Source of the DNA: Carex sylvatica
Taxonomy: Eukaryota > Streptophyta > Magnoliopsida > Poales > Cyperaceae
Direction: 5' to 3'
Length of the DNA stretch: 27,336 nucleotides
Assembly: GCA_964058845.1 (NCBI GenBank)
Contig: CAXKVR010000623.1
Coordinates: 1 to 27,336 of the forward strand
Shown here: positions 10,734 through 20,795 of the stretch, piece by piece
Numbering within the stretch: the stretch's first letter is position 1
Layout: each line of letters starts with the position of its first letter
The notes under the pieces: model-generated
Told to the model about the DNA's origin: nothing
Databases searched by the model: none
The model's input: the letters and a program-made list of their open reading frames with translations, nothing else
Made by a program: the position numbers and the translations under genes

Positions 10734-11018
10734 ATCATAGAAATTGGGAAGAGAATCAGAGGCACAAGTGGATCTAGCTCCTGTTGCCACCAACTTCCCA
10801 TTTGAAGAAAAAATGTTTTTACCAAAACCTACTAATTTACTTGCCTCAATTTCAATTTAAGCTAAACTTTTTTTTTTCTATAGATTGCAATAAAAATGTT
10901 ACTATAGATTCTATAAAGATATCATATTAATTATTCTGGATGTAATTAATTATTAAATAATTTGTTGATTGAATTGAAGAATTTGTGTGTGAGAGAGAGA
11001 CCCATCCATTATAATAAG

Positions 11019-11413
11019 CAGTGTTTTAAAATGCAGTTGCATATAATGCAGTCACATATGCTATATGCAGTGATCTTCTTTATACAAAATCTCATACAAT
11101 CACGTACATGTGGTTTTAAATATACAGACACATATACGGTTCATACGGACTTGAAAAAAACCTAAAAGTTATTTTGCAGTGGAGAAAATTAGAATCTATA
11201 GCTTTATAATATGATAAATAACACAAACTACTAGACTAATTAAACAAGTCTTTAAATATAAATTAGTTTTATTTTATCTATATTTATTTAACAAAGCATA
11301 GTTAAACCGCATATGTAATTCTGTATATAAATTCGCATATGCAGCTGCATGCTGCATATACGGTATGAAGTGGTCTTCCACACAAATCAACAAAATCACA
11401 TTTTAAAATACTA
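11019..11413. mobile_element. hAT-like MITE upstream of CHS-A
   Basis: Termini are CAGTGTTTTAAAATG and its imperfect inverse CATTTTAAAATACTA. Flanks are ATAATAAG (11011-11018) and CTAATAAA (11414-11421). In copy B the left flank is CTAATAAG, so the original 8-bp duplication was CTAATAA(G/A), which fits hAT. The interior has GCATATGCAGCTGCATGC-type palindromes and no coding content. It is shared with copy B and so predates the last duplication. Confidence 0.75.
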
Positions 11414-11910
11414 CTAATAAATCTATTCCACATGTGGAAAATTGTTTGATGTCATGCTTTTACTTGTTATCGGTCTCACTACGTAACGACTGTGGTTGTT
11501 AGATTAAAAAAAAAAAAAAAAGACGGGGGTGGGTTGTTAGGAACTAACACAAACGAACATAGTAAACTCCATTATTGCTTTGAATAAGTCAGAACATTAC
11601 TTTAGCTGAACTAATTGATTAATTTATACCCCCAAAATTACAGGATAGTAATGAAGGATTTTATTTCAAGGACCGTATATTAAAAACATGGGACAACTCA
11701 TCGGATATAATACAATTTTATAACTACTTTTTTCAACAAATAGTAAATCATTATTTTTAATGTTTCTAAATTCTTTAGATGAAGTAATTTGACCTCTAAA
11801 TATATTTTTATATAAAAATCATATTGAAATGTTAAGATTGATTATTTAAACTTTATAAACTAAGATATTGATCTATAGTACGGTTAGTATATAGCCTCAC
11901 TCTATTATAT
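11414..11910. other. distal CHS-A upstream DNA, no gene seen
   Basis: AT-rich sequence with a poly(A) run near 11506-11522 and no supportable ORF or RNA. The matching copy B stretch (20796-21320) carries about 30 nt extra near 21173-21208 (ATGTAAAATTTGATCT), a string also found inside the Mutator-like MITE, so a decayed MITE piece may lie here. Confidence 0.5.
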
Positions 11911-12261
11911 GAGGAGGGATCGGATGACACCCTTTTTTGGTGACATCGGATGACACCGTCCATTTTCAAAGTTTTCAAAGTCCAAACGGTCGATCCAAAC
12001 CGTTTAACTTGATGGATATGTTAAAATGTGCTTGCAGATCAAATTTTACATTTTTGAAATTTTTTTTACTATTTATTAAGTATTTAACAAAATCGCTATA
12101 TTCAGACCGTTGAATTTTGTACCCATCTGAATAAATAGTAAAGAAATTCCGAAAAATGTAAAATTTGATCTGCAAGCACATTTTAACATATCCATCAAGT
12201 TGAACGGTTTGGATCAAACGTTTGGACTTTAAAAATAGACAGTGTCATCCGATCCTTCCTC
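11911..12261. mobile_element. Mutator-like MITE, present only in copy A
   Basis: A 351-bp foldback element has 20-bp termini GAGGAGGGATCGGATGACAC and GTGTCATCCGATCCTTCCTC (one mismatch). A perfect 9-bp duplication CTATTATAT flanks it (11902-11910, 12262-12270), as for Mutator-like elements. The interior is a near-perfect long hairpin without coding capacity. Copy B has a single uninterrupted CTATTATAT at 21320-21328, the empty site, so this insertion postdates the duplication. Confidence 0.92.
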
Positions 12262-12418
12262 CTATTATATATATATATATATGTTTTTTATTTTTTCTGA
12301 AATAAAAAGATGGAGATTTAGCCTATCAACTCCCATTTAATTGTTTATAAAGACTAGTGCTTGGATATGAACTCAGTTCGTCTCAGTCAATAAATCATAT
12401 TGATCTCTTAAGTATGTA

Positions 12419-12796
12419 TTTTTTTTCGACAATAAATTTTATCTGTCTTTCTAGCTACTCAATATATATAATTTTTATTTGAAGGATAGTTGGCCAGTAG
12501 CCAGCTGTCGATATATTGAATAAGAAAATTTTATTTACATCTCCCAATGGAGCTTTTTATCCTACTTTACACAATCTTAACTCGTAAATAACACACTATT
12601 AAGGTCACGAATGATCGACCATGATCATACGTTCCCATTCTATTCTTTACTCTCCTTTTACTAACAATGGGCTGACCGTAGAATAGCTTTTTCTGTTGTT
12701 TCATTAATTAATCTATTCGTGTGCTTTCTTTTCTGAGAGAAGATTCTCCGATTCATCTCTTCCGCAATGACCAGAGCCCTTCCACCCATCCCTCAT
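12419..12796 (-). pseudogene. L1-type LINE remnant, 3' part (copy A)
   Basis: On the minus strand this is the C-terminal end of a LINE ORF2, its 3' UTR and an A-tail (T-run at 12419-12426 on plus). In copy A the residues ...MNRRIFSQKRK... run to a stop at 12661-12663, but a frameshift relative to copy B spoils the upstream WSLWKE motif. The other part of the same LINE is at 14656-14858, and the 12797-14655 element separates them. It is dead and 5'-truncated. Confidence 0.75.
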
Positions 12797-13609
12797 TGAT
12801 GACTCTAAATGAAGACTACTAACTTTTAGTATATACAAATATATACTTAGTTACCCTAATGCTATTATGTCGAATTACAAACACATAATCCTACCGTGTA
12901 GTAGTGTCGGGTATCGATCCATAAGGATAGATCTTAGTAGTTTAACAATAACAATACTAGTCTAGGTTCTTCGAGTTTGTTTGGGTTGCATGTATACTAA
13001 ATAAAATAAAATAAATAATAAAGGTATAGGGTGATTTTACAGTTTACTCTCGCAAAGAGATAGGTGGTGATGCTAATTGCTGTAAACCAAGTTTAGGGAG
13101 CCTCTAAGGATTTGGATGAATTCCTTCTAATTAACTCAATACAATATTTATGGTACTCATGTCTACCCGTATACGGCCTCGCCTACAGCCTTCTGTCACT
13201 GCCGTATGCGATATAGCCTACCCCGTAGAGTAGAGTCACATACCGGTGCTATAATTCTCCACGGATTACTTGGGTTCGATTCTATGAGTATTTTAGAGGT
13301 TCTCCGACTCTAAGGTCGGCTTGTGGGGGACAATTCAGATTATCACATGATATAATATAATTAAACCACTCACATCAATCTAATTAATTATATTAGCCTA
13401 TTACTTGCTAAGTAACAATTCTAAACCCTATTCATTACAAGTAATAGCCCGATGCTATGTTGCTTAGGTGCTAGTACTTACATGTTTATCACGCAAGTGC
13501 TTATCACACAAGGATGCAACGACTATGCAACCTCATAGTATAGCATGTAGGATACAAATAACAAATAAATTCATAATTAAACCTGGAGATGCTATCTAAT
13601 CTATGTCCT

Positions 13610-13675
13610 GCCAAGGGAGCCCACTGGGTTCGAACCCTAGCCTTTAAACCGCGGCCAGGTCTCGTTAGCTGAAGT
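13610..13675 (-). other. tRNA/SINE-like box B inside the putative LTR (copy A)
   Basis: The minus strand reads GCTAGGGTTCGAACCC, a perfect RNA polymerase III box B core, with a weak box A-like AGCTAACGAGACC about 35 nt before it. No cloverleaf could be built, so it is not a tRNA gene. The box B string is kept in copy B near 22732-22743. Confidence 0.3.
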
Positions 13676-14289
13676 GTTTATAGTACTTACTTGTATTTCC
13701 TCTCACACCGAGGTACAATGACTTATAACACTTATTGATATGTAGAGAACACTGGACCATTTGTAGACAGAACTATGTATGGAAATACATATTTTGATAA
13801 CATTCTAAGTATAACGAAATCTCAAATAAACATAAAAGAAAAATAAATATTATAGAAAAGAGTAATTAGAATTATTGCATTCATATCTAGAGAGGACGAG
13901 CATAGCTACTCACAGCCATGACAAAATAAAAGAAGTAATAAAAGAAAGACATAACCTATAACCTAGACATCTCTTCCTCAGAAGACTCCTTCTTCTTCCG
14001 CCTTGGACTTCAAGCACCTCTTCTTTTCCCTGACTCTAAATATTTCACCCAATATTCTGATCTAAACTATGGACTTACATAACTAAAACAAGCACACCAA
14101 TTTCTATTACAAGATGGGTTTATATAGCCTAGCCTAAGGTTGAGGAGTCATGGAGCGCTAAAAATAGACTTCAAAGGAAAGCAAGGCCCTCCACATCCGG
14201 AGATTCGTCCTTCTAGAGGGTTGTTGTCAAATAGTTGAGATTTAATTCAAACTAGACAGTCTACGGATCCAATCCGTATGCCCCTGCGG

Positions 14290-14337
14290 CATAGGCATTT
14301 ATGCCGCATGCGACATAGGCATTTATGCCGCATGCGA
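14290..14337. repeat. 24-bp tandem duplication
   Basis: Two perfect head-to-tail copies of a 24-bp unit containing the palindrome GGCATTTATGCC lie at 14290-14313 and 14314-14337. Copy B has one unit near 23447, so this is a post-duplication slippage event inside the putative LTR. Confidence 0.9.
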
Positions 14338-14655
14338 CATATCTGATGCCGTAGGGCTCTGTACTTAGTTGAATTTCAGTGAATTTCACCATGTTGGATG
14401 TTGTGCACTTCATGAGAGGTGTTTGCATATTCTATGTGTTACCATATTTTTGATGTATTTTTCAGAATTGGTCTAAATATGATATTTTTGCTCTGTTTTT
14501 GGCCTAAATTCGTAACTTTCTCCAAAACCTGCCAAAATAGCCTTAAAAACACATTTACGGTGAATAATTCAGGAAAATGAGTTCTCTGCATACGCTTTTC
14601 TACCATTTTTCATATTAAAAAGTAGTGGTTTTTTCTATATGTTTTGACGTTATCA

Positions 14656-14858
14656 CCCGTCCCATCTCTTCCTTTGTTTCCCTGATAGAGTGACCCTATT
14701 ATTCCACCAAACTTCATATGCAACCTCCGTATATTGGTAGTCTTATGTTCATTGCTGCAAATAGCTCATCAAAAAACCATAGCAAAGTTGCAATTCCATA
14801 ATAGGTGATCTCTAGATTCAACCTCATTGTGCACATGACACACTCCCAATCAACCGCA
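14656..14858 (-). pseudogene. LINE remnant with zinc-binding RT C-domain (copy A)
   Basis: The minus strand at 14790-14840 encodes CHVHNEVESRDHLLWNC, the zinc-binding domain found after the reverse transcriptase in plant L1 elements (zf-RVT). The frame then breaks at two adjacent stops (MVF**) and resumes as LFAAMNIRLPIYGG. It joins the 12419-12796 piece across the inserted LTR-like block. Non-functional. Confidence 0.75.
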
Positions 14859-14980
14859 CAACATATATAATTTGAAATAAACTATTTTTGCTGGGATGCA
14901 AATGAATAAATTATATATAGTTAAATTATCCTCAGGCAACAAATAAGACACCAGTTCAATATTATCAATTAACGTCCAAT

Positions 14981-16581
14981 CACTAGTGAAAAAATTGGAA
15001 TTAGGATCGACCTATCTGGATCGGTTATATTAAACCACCGATACTGAAACCTACCTGGATCTATTTTTTTTTTAAAACCGATCCTAAAAACTATTTAGAT
15101 CGGTATTTTTAGTGAACCGGTTCTAATATATGCACCATTATGATCGGTTGTTTATAATAACCGACCGCAATAGTATTAGGATCGGTTATTATAAACAACC
15201 GATCCTAATATATGAACCATTAGAATCGATTGTTTATAATAACCGATCCTAATGCATTATAATCTGGATTCACAAAATGTTGGTACTGCAAAAAAAAAAG
15301 AATTTGGTTCAATTTTTTCAAAGAACCGATCCTAATAGTACTATTATGATCGATTATTTGAAACAACCGATCCTAATTCTTTTTCTTTCTTTCTTTTTTT
15401 TCCAAAACAAACATTAAAAAAAATGAATTAGGATCGGTTGTTTGAAACAACCGATCCTAATTTTTTTTTCTTTTTTTTTGTAGAACCAACATTAAAAAGA
15501 AAAAGAAATTATGATCGGTTGTTTGAAACAACCGATCCAGATTAACTCCCATTAGGATTAGTTGTTCGAAATAACCGATCCTGATAACTCCTTATATAAC
15601 CTGCTTAGGGTTCTTATTTTCATTTCACGCCTATCATTTTCAACTTAGCGTCTCTCTCTATGTCTCCGTCTCTTCCTCTCAAATCCTCAGACCTCTGTGT
15701 CTCTCTCTCTCTCTATCTCCGTCTCTCCCTCTCCTCCGTGTCTCTCTGTCTCCGTCTCTCCCTTTCAAAGCCGAGCCTCTCGCACCTCCGGCTCAATTGT
15801 ATCAGTTTTAATTTTTTTATTGTTTCAAAAATTAATTAATGGTGTTTGTATATTATTTTACAGTGTTGAGGACATCTCACTCAAGTTACTTAATCATCCG
15901 GCCGATCAACCATCACAGTATTAGTTTTATCTAATTTTCTCATTATTATACTTTTAAAACACTTTTTTTTTGTATTTTTCATTGGAAAATATTTTTCCAT
16001 CTAATTGTTTCTTTTATTTTTATTTTTTTGGATCTTTTCTAATCTCAAGTGATGTGATTGCAAAAGGGGTAATTATTTTTTTTTATTGTTGTACTTTACA
16101 TTAATTGCATAAATGTGTGTTAATTGAAGAAATAGCTCAATCAGTCACTTGTATATTTGTTAACTAAATTATTTGGATTTAAATTTATTGTTATAATATG
16201 TAATGCATTATATCTTGATTCACAAAATGTTGGTTCTGAAAAAAAAAAATGAATTAGGATCAGTTGTTTGAAATAACCGATCCTAATAGTACTATTAGAA
16301 TTTGTTGTTTGAAAAAACCGACCCTAATTCTTTTTTTCTTTTTTTTTGCAAAACCAACATTAAAAAAAAGGAATTAAGATTGGATGTTTCAAATAACCGA
16401 TCCTAATTATTACAATTAGGATCAGTTATTTGAAACAACTGATCATAATTAAAACTTTTAGGATCGGTTGTTTAACCGATCCAGATTAGTTTAGTATTAG
16501 TATTTTTTGGATCAAGATCGGTTAAATTTCGATCCTAATGTGTGTAAATAACCGATCATAATTCTATTTTTTTCACTAGTG
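14981..16581. mobile_element. non-autonomous CACTA element (copy A)
   Basis: A 1.6-kb element begins CACTAGTGAAAAAATTGG and ends TTTTTTTCACTAGTG. It has a 3-bp target duplication AAT (14978-14980, 16582-16584) that is single at the empty site in 8806-8948. Both ends hold arrays of inverted subterminal repeats around ATCGGTTGTTT/AAACAACCGATCC, the type bound by CACTA TnpA. No transposase is encoded. The core (about 15590-15935) has a TATA box and a CT-rich leader-like stretch. Confidence 0.93.
15593..15935 (+). promoter_or_regulatory. promoter and untranslated-exon-like core of the CACTA (copy A)
   Basis: TTATATAA (15593-15600) is followed by a CT-rich pyrimidine stretch (about 15650-15770) like a plant 5' leader. 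An exon-like segment then lies between ATTATTTTACAG and GTATTAG (about 15863-15920). This resembles the 5' end of a CACTA transposase gene left after the coding part was lost. The frames across the CT repeats are low-complexity and not credible proteins. Confidence 0.4.
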
Positions 16582-17087
16582 AATATACTTTTATTCCTTC
16601 TGTTGTAATAATTATAATTTTCTGACTGTCCTGCGGTCATCTAAATCTGCAATAAGAGTTAATGGATCCTTGACACGTTATTTCACTCACCAAAGGGGTC
16701 TGAGACAGGGTGATCCGTTATCACCGATGCTTTTTCTATTGGTTACTGATGCTTTTATTCCTAACGTGCCCATATGCCAAAGCCTTCTGGGAGCGTTTGC
16801 TCCGTGACTTGAGCATCATCAATGCCGTTCGACCCATCTCGATGGTGATTCACTTCTGGATATCGAATAGGCGGCCGAGGGATAAGGAAGTATGTGTTAA
16901 GTGGGATGCAACATGGGCGGCGGAGGTGTGCACATTATGGTGTGAAAGGAATAAAATGACGTTTGGGGGCGACGAGAAAATTGTCATCCGCCTAACGGCT
17001 GATACTAAACAGCAAATACAACAATAGCTGGAGGTCATTTAAAGATGAGGGGATTCAATTATGACTCGTTCTTTTCCATTTTCATTA

Positions 17088-18201
17088 GGGGGCGTTTGGT
17101 TCGCACTATAGATCATTCCAGGGAATAGAAGAATTTCAGGGAATAGAAGAATTCCAGGGAATGTCATGCCAATGAATGTTATTCCAGGGCACGTATCATT
17201 ACCATGTTTGGTTCACACATTGCTATTGCTTCAATATTCACTGTTCAAGATCTAAGGGACAGAAGTGCCAAAAACATATCAAATCAAACTAAACCAATAG
17301 ATATGATAATTTTGTGGACTTGGTACAAAATATGAATCTACATATGACTGTCTGACTGTCATCATTATATTCTACTAGATGCAATTATATTGTAAGAGAT
17401 ATTAACTGCGAGTAACACTAACTCCTAATTTAGAACCAGAAAGTTTACTTAAGAAGCAACCAATTTAAGCTGGGACATCACAAAAGTCAAGAAATTGCAT
17501 TGCTTGTCAACCCCCTCCCCGGTGTACGTGAACCCTCTAATTAATAATTATTAACCCAAATTCCACCAACTGTTCAAAACTACCCAAGAAACTAAGGAAT
17601 ATCGCACAAAAGAGGAAAAGAGAATGATAATTGAAGTGTTGCCTTACCTTGACATTCGATGATGCTGTCCTGGAACTAAGAGATCCCCAAGTTGAACCCC
17701 ACCCACCTGCTGTCGCTGTACCAGTATCACTACTGGTACGAGGAGGAGAAGATCCAACGGTGCAGGTGGACTGGAAATCATAGCTGGCGAGGATCTCCTC
17801 TTTGGTCGTGGGAGAAGGAGAGGGAAGGCAGGGAAACGGGTTTGTAGCCCTCTGTTGAAGGTCGATTTCGATCTCGATATCTCTTTATTTTTCGGAGAAA
17901 GGAGGCAGAGAAACGGAGAGAAGGAGAGGAAAGGCAGAGAAACGGGGACAAGAGAGGTTGGAGAGAGAAGAATGAAAAATTAAAAAATCGCATGCTTCGC
18001 ATTATTTCCATCGGTCGGAAATGAAAAAGTTCCGTCTTTTTTTAGGCTATCGCAATAGCCACGAACGAGGAGATCAGCATAGCCAGGAATCAACGATTAT
18101 CGTATCTATTCCCTCCGTAATTTGTCCAAACGCGGTAATCACATTCCAAGAAATCTTAATGCCTGAGAATTACATTTTAAAAGCACAAACCAAACACCCC
18201 C
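17088..18201. mobile_element. PIF/Harbinger-like element in the LINE tail (copy A)
   Basis: A 1.1-kb element has termini GGGGGCGTTTGGTTC and, inverted, GGGGGTGTTTGGTTT, flanked by TTA on both sides (17085-17087 and 18202-18204). TTA duplication and this TIR are typical of PIF/Harbinger. No transposase is present. It contains short repeats of AGGGAATAGAAGAAT near the left end and an exon-like minus-strand segment (17648-17880). Confidence 0.88.
17648..17880 (-). other. exon-like, possibly captured gene fragment in the Harbinger element
   Basis: The minus strand has a CT-rich leader-like stretch (about 17880-17960), then a frame with varied codons including TKEEILASYDFQSTCTVGSS and GGWGSTWGSLSS, ending at NVK followed by a GTAAGG donor at 17647. 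There is no in-frame ATG; the frame opens after a stop near 17885. I do not recognise the protein. It could be a captured first exon or the remains of the element's own gene. Confidence 0.35.
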
Positions 18202-18495
18202 TTAGTGTTTTATTCTCACTGTAATTTTTAAATTTTATTTCTGAGTCGCGAAGTGTAAATATTTGTGTATATCACTTTCTTTTCTATGGTGAAATAATCG
18301 GTCAGCACTTGCTAACTGACCTTCAAAAAAAAAAAATTGTGGTTTCCCGGTCGCATTCAAAAAAAATAAAAAAAATAAAAGCAATAATAGAAAACGTGCT
18401 ACTGTTAAGCTAGCGATAAGCCAATTAATTTCAACTTAAACAGTAAGCACACATGCATATATAATATATATTATCCGGGCCGGGGCTGTTATCTC

Positions 18496-19659
18496 TCAGT
18501 GTGCCGGGGCTTCGACGATGGGAATGCTACGTAAAACAACGGACTCCACAGTGAGGCCTGGCCCGAAACCGAAGAGCACACCCCAGTCGAGGCCATCTCC
18601 GGTGGTGGCCTTGCCTTCCTTCACCGACCGCCGCCTCATCTCGTCCAGTATGAACAGAACGCATGCGCTCGACATGTTACCGTACTCGCTCAGCACGTGC
18701 CTTGTCGCACGCATCTTCTCCTTCTGCAGCTGGAGCTTGAGCTCTACTGCGTCTAAGATCGCCGGGCCTCCCGGGTGTGCAATCCAAAAGATCGAGTTCC
18801 AGTCATTGATACCTGCATGTACCGTACATATATATATTAATTAGCTATCTTGTTTGGTATTGTTTATTTTATATTTAGTGACAAATATAATTATAAGTAT
18901 AATATATTGTTTCATTACCGAGGGGAGTAAAAGCCTCGACAAGACTTTTCTCGATGTTTGTCGAGATGAGCCGGGGCACATCCTTGAGGAGGTGGAAGGT
19001 GAGACCGACTTCACGGAGGTGGCCATCGATGGCTCCCTCTGAGTTGGGCAGGATGGTCTGTGCAGCTGAGACCAGTTGGAACCAAGGGCGCTCGATTGCT
19101 AGGTCAGGGTCAGCACCTACGATCAAAGCTGCTGCACCATCTCCGAAAAGTGATTGCCCGACAAGGGAGTCAAGGTGGGTTTCTGAGGGTCCACGGAAGG
19201 TGACGGCAGTAATCTCCGAGCAAATCACCAAAACTCTAGCACCGCGGTTGTTCTCAGCCAGGTCCTTGGCCATACGGAGCACGGTACCACCAGCAAAACA
19301 ACCCTGTTGGTACATCATCAAGCGGTTGACAGACGGACGAAGTCCAAGGAGCTTGGTGACTTGGTAGTCAGCCCCGGGCATGTCGACACCGCTAGTGGTG
19401 CAAAAGATCAAGTGGGTGATTTTGGATTTTGGTTGGCCCCACTCCTTGATGGCCTTGACGGCTGCCTCCTTACCGAGCTTGGGTACCTCCACGACAACCA
19501 TGTCCTGACGTGCGTCAAGTGACGGCTCCATGTAAGCGGTCATGTTCGGGTTTGCAGCTAAGATCTCCTCGGTCAGGTGCATGTACCTCTTCTTGATCAT
19601 CGACTTGTCGCCTGAAATGCCATAAGATTATCATGAGAAACTAAAACTAAAATAATTAG

Positions 19660-19706
<47 letters not shown>

Positions 19707-19911
19707 TCTTCATACTAAATTTATACAACTTACACATGCGCTTGAACTTCTCTTTAAGACCAGTCATATGCTCGCTGTTCGTCATGCGGAAGTAGAAGTC
19801 GGGGTAATCAGCCTGGTACACTTCATTTTTCGGTGTGGCTGTACCGATGGCCAAAATGGAAGCCGGACCTTTTGCACGTTGTGCTTGCCTGATCTCCTGT
19901 ACTTTAGCCAT
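18496..19911 (-). CDS. CHS: chalcone synthase, copy B (3 exons, 395 aa)
   Basis: Second naringenin-chalcone synthase gene. Exons are 19734-19911, 18919-19611 and 18496-18812; splice sites match copy A. The 395-residue product keeps Cys164, Phe215, Phe265, His303, Asn336 and GFGPG. The only protein difference I see from copy A is Lys for Gln at residue 14, outside the active site. Intron 1 is 122 nt, 8 shorter than in copy A because of the TA repeat; intron 2 is 106 nt. The proximal promoter (TATA at 20007-20013, ACCTAAC at 20107-20113) is the same as copy A. A LINE tail lies about 160 nt past the stop codon, so the 3' UTR must end earlier, or in the LINE, or beyond it. Confidence 0.95.
18813..18918 (-). 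other. CHS: extra intron 2 of CHS-B
   Basis: Same 106-nt phase-1 intron in the Gly291 codon as in copy A, with GTAATG donor and ATGCAG acceptor. Its presence in both copies shows it predates the duplication. Confidence 0.9.
19664..19706. repeat. (TA)n(CA)n microsatellite in CHS-B intron 1
   Basis: Shorter allele of the copy A tract; the CA part is the same length and the TA part is 8 bp shorter. Confidence 0.95.
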
Positions 19912-20006
19912 AGCTTAAAGTTTGTTAAAGAATTAAAGACTGAAGAGAGGAGATTGCAATTAAAGAGGTGAAAGGGTTTGTGTTATGATTTGTGATGAAC
20001 GAGAGA

Positions 20007-20013
20007 ATTTATA
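20007..20013 (-). promoter_or_regulatory. CHS: TATA box of CHS-B
   Basis: TATAAAT on the minus strand, 96 nt upstream of the start codon, same setting as copy A. Confidence 0.7.
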
Positions 20014-20106
20014 GGATAGAGATTAGAGAAGAGGAAGGGAAGGTGCATGATAGATAGATAGTATGACAGTTTTGAAGAGACTAGTGGGCTGTTCAAACTT
20101 AGACTT

Positions 20107-20113
20107 GTTAGGT
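20107..20113 (-). promoter_or_regulatory. CHS: AC-element (ACCTAAC) upstream of CHS-B
   Basis: Same AC-III type MYB motif and spacing to the TATA box as in copy A. Binding is inferred from the string only. Confidence 0.4.
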
Positions 20114-20400
20114 ATCATAGAAATTGGGAAGAGAATCAGAGGCACAAGTGGATCTAGCTCCTGTTGCCACCAACTTCCCATTTGAAGAAAAAATGTTTTT
20201 ACCAAAACCTACTAATTTACTTGCCTCAATTTCAATTTAAGCTAAACTTTTTTTTTTCTATAGATTGCAATAAAAATGTTACTATAGATTCTATAAAGAT
20301 ATAATATTAATTATTCTGGATGTAATTAATTATTAAATGATTTGTTGATTGAATTGAAGAATGTGTGTGTGAGAGAGAGACACCCATCCATTCTAATAAG

Positions 20401-20795
20401 CAGTGTTTTAAAATGCAGTTGCATATAATGCAGTCACATATACTATATGCAGTGATCTTCTTTATACAAAATCTCATACAATCACGTAGATGTGGTTTTA
20501 AATATACAGACACATATACGGTTCATATGGACTTGAAAAAAACCTAAAAGTTATTTTGTAGTGGAGAAAATTAGAATCTATAGCTTTATAATATGATAAA
20601 TAACACAAACTACTAGACTAATTAAACAAGTCTTTAAATATAAATTAGTTTTATTTTATCTATATTTATTTAACAAAGCATAGTTAAATCGCATATGTAA
20701 TTCTGTATATAAATTCGCATATGCAGCTGCATGCTGCATATACTGTATGAAGTGGTCTTCCACACAAATCAACCAAATCACATTTTAAAATACTA
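20401..20795. mobile_element. hAT-like MITE upstream of CHS-B
   Basis: Copy B of the 395-bp element, with clearer flanks: CTAATAAG (20393-20400) and CTAATAAA (20796-20803), an 8-bp duplication with one mismatch. Termini CAGTGTTTTAAAATG and CATTTTAAAATACTA. Confidence 0.8.

Larger units (their letters stand above)
12797..14655. mobile_element. putative solo LTR or unclassified retroelement inside the LINE (copy A)
   Basis: A 1.86-kb non-coding block splits the antisense LINE. It begins TGATGAC and ends GTTATCA (TG...CA with short inverted termini). Flanking 5-mers are CTCAT here and CCCAT in copy B on the left, and CCCGT on the right in both, which fits a decayed 5-bp duplication. No gag, pol or paired LTR was seen, so a solo LTR is the best guess; a non-autonomous element is possible. 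Confidence 0.5.
16623..18336 (+). pseudogene. 5'-truncated, internally deleted L1 LINE (copy A)
   Basis: The plus strand starts inside the reverse transcriptase ([13 protein letters not shown], then RGLRQGDPL at about 16690) and breaks at about 16751. It resumes in the zf-RVT region as [15 protein letters not shown] and ends WAAEVCTLWCERN to a stop at 17025. The 3' UTR is split by the Harbinger element at 17088-18201 and ends in an A-tail (18325-18336). Flanks AATTATAATTTTC and ATTGTGGTTTC are a decayed target duplication matching ATTGTAGTTTC at the empty site. Dead. Confidence 0.85.

Noticed and set aside
13610..13675. Possible tRNA gene around GGGTTCGAACCC
   Set aside because: Only a T-arm-like box B is convincing; no acceptor stem or anticodon arm could be formed.
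15697..15924. Ser/Leu/Pro-rich frame over the CT repeats (also 24688-24988)
   Set aside because: Low-complexity translation of (CT)n leader-like DNA inside a CACTA; frame differs between the copies.
16710..17027. 105-codon frame as an intact protein
   Set aside because: It is an out-of-frame start joined to LINE zf-RVT sequence across an internal deletion.
17778..18011. Minus-strand 77-codon frame starting MEIMRSMRFFN
   Set aside because: It translates the CT-rich leader-like tract in the Harbinger element; the neighbouring frame ending at 17648 looks more exon-like.
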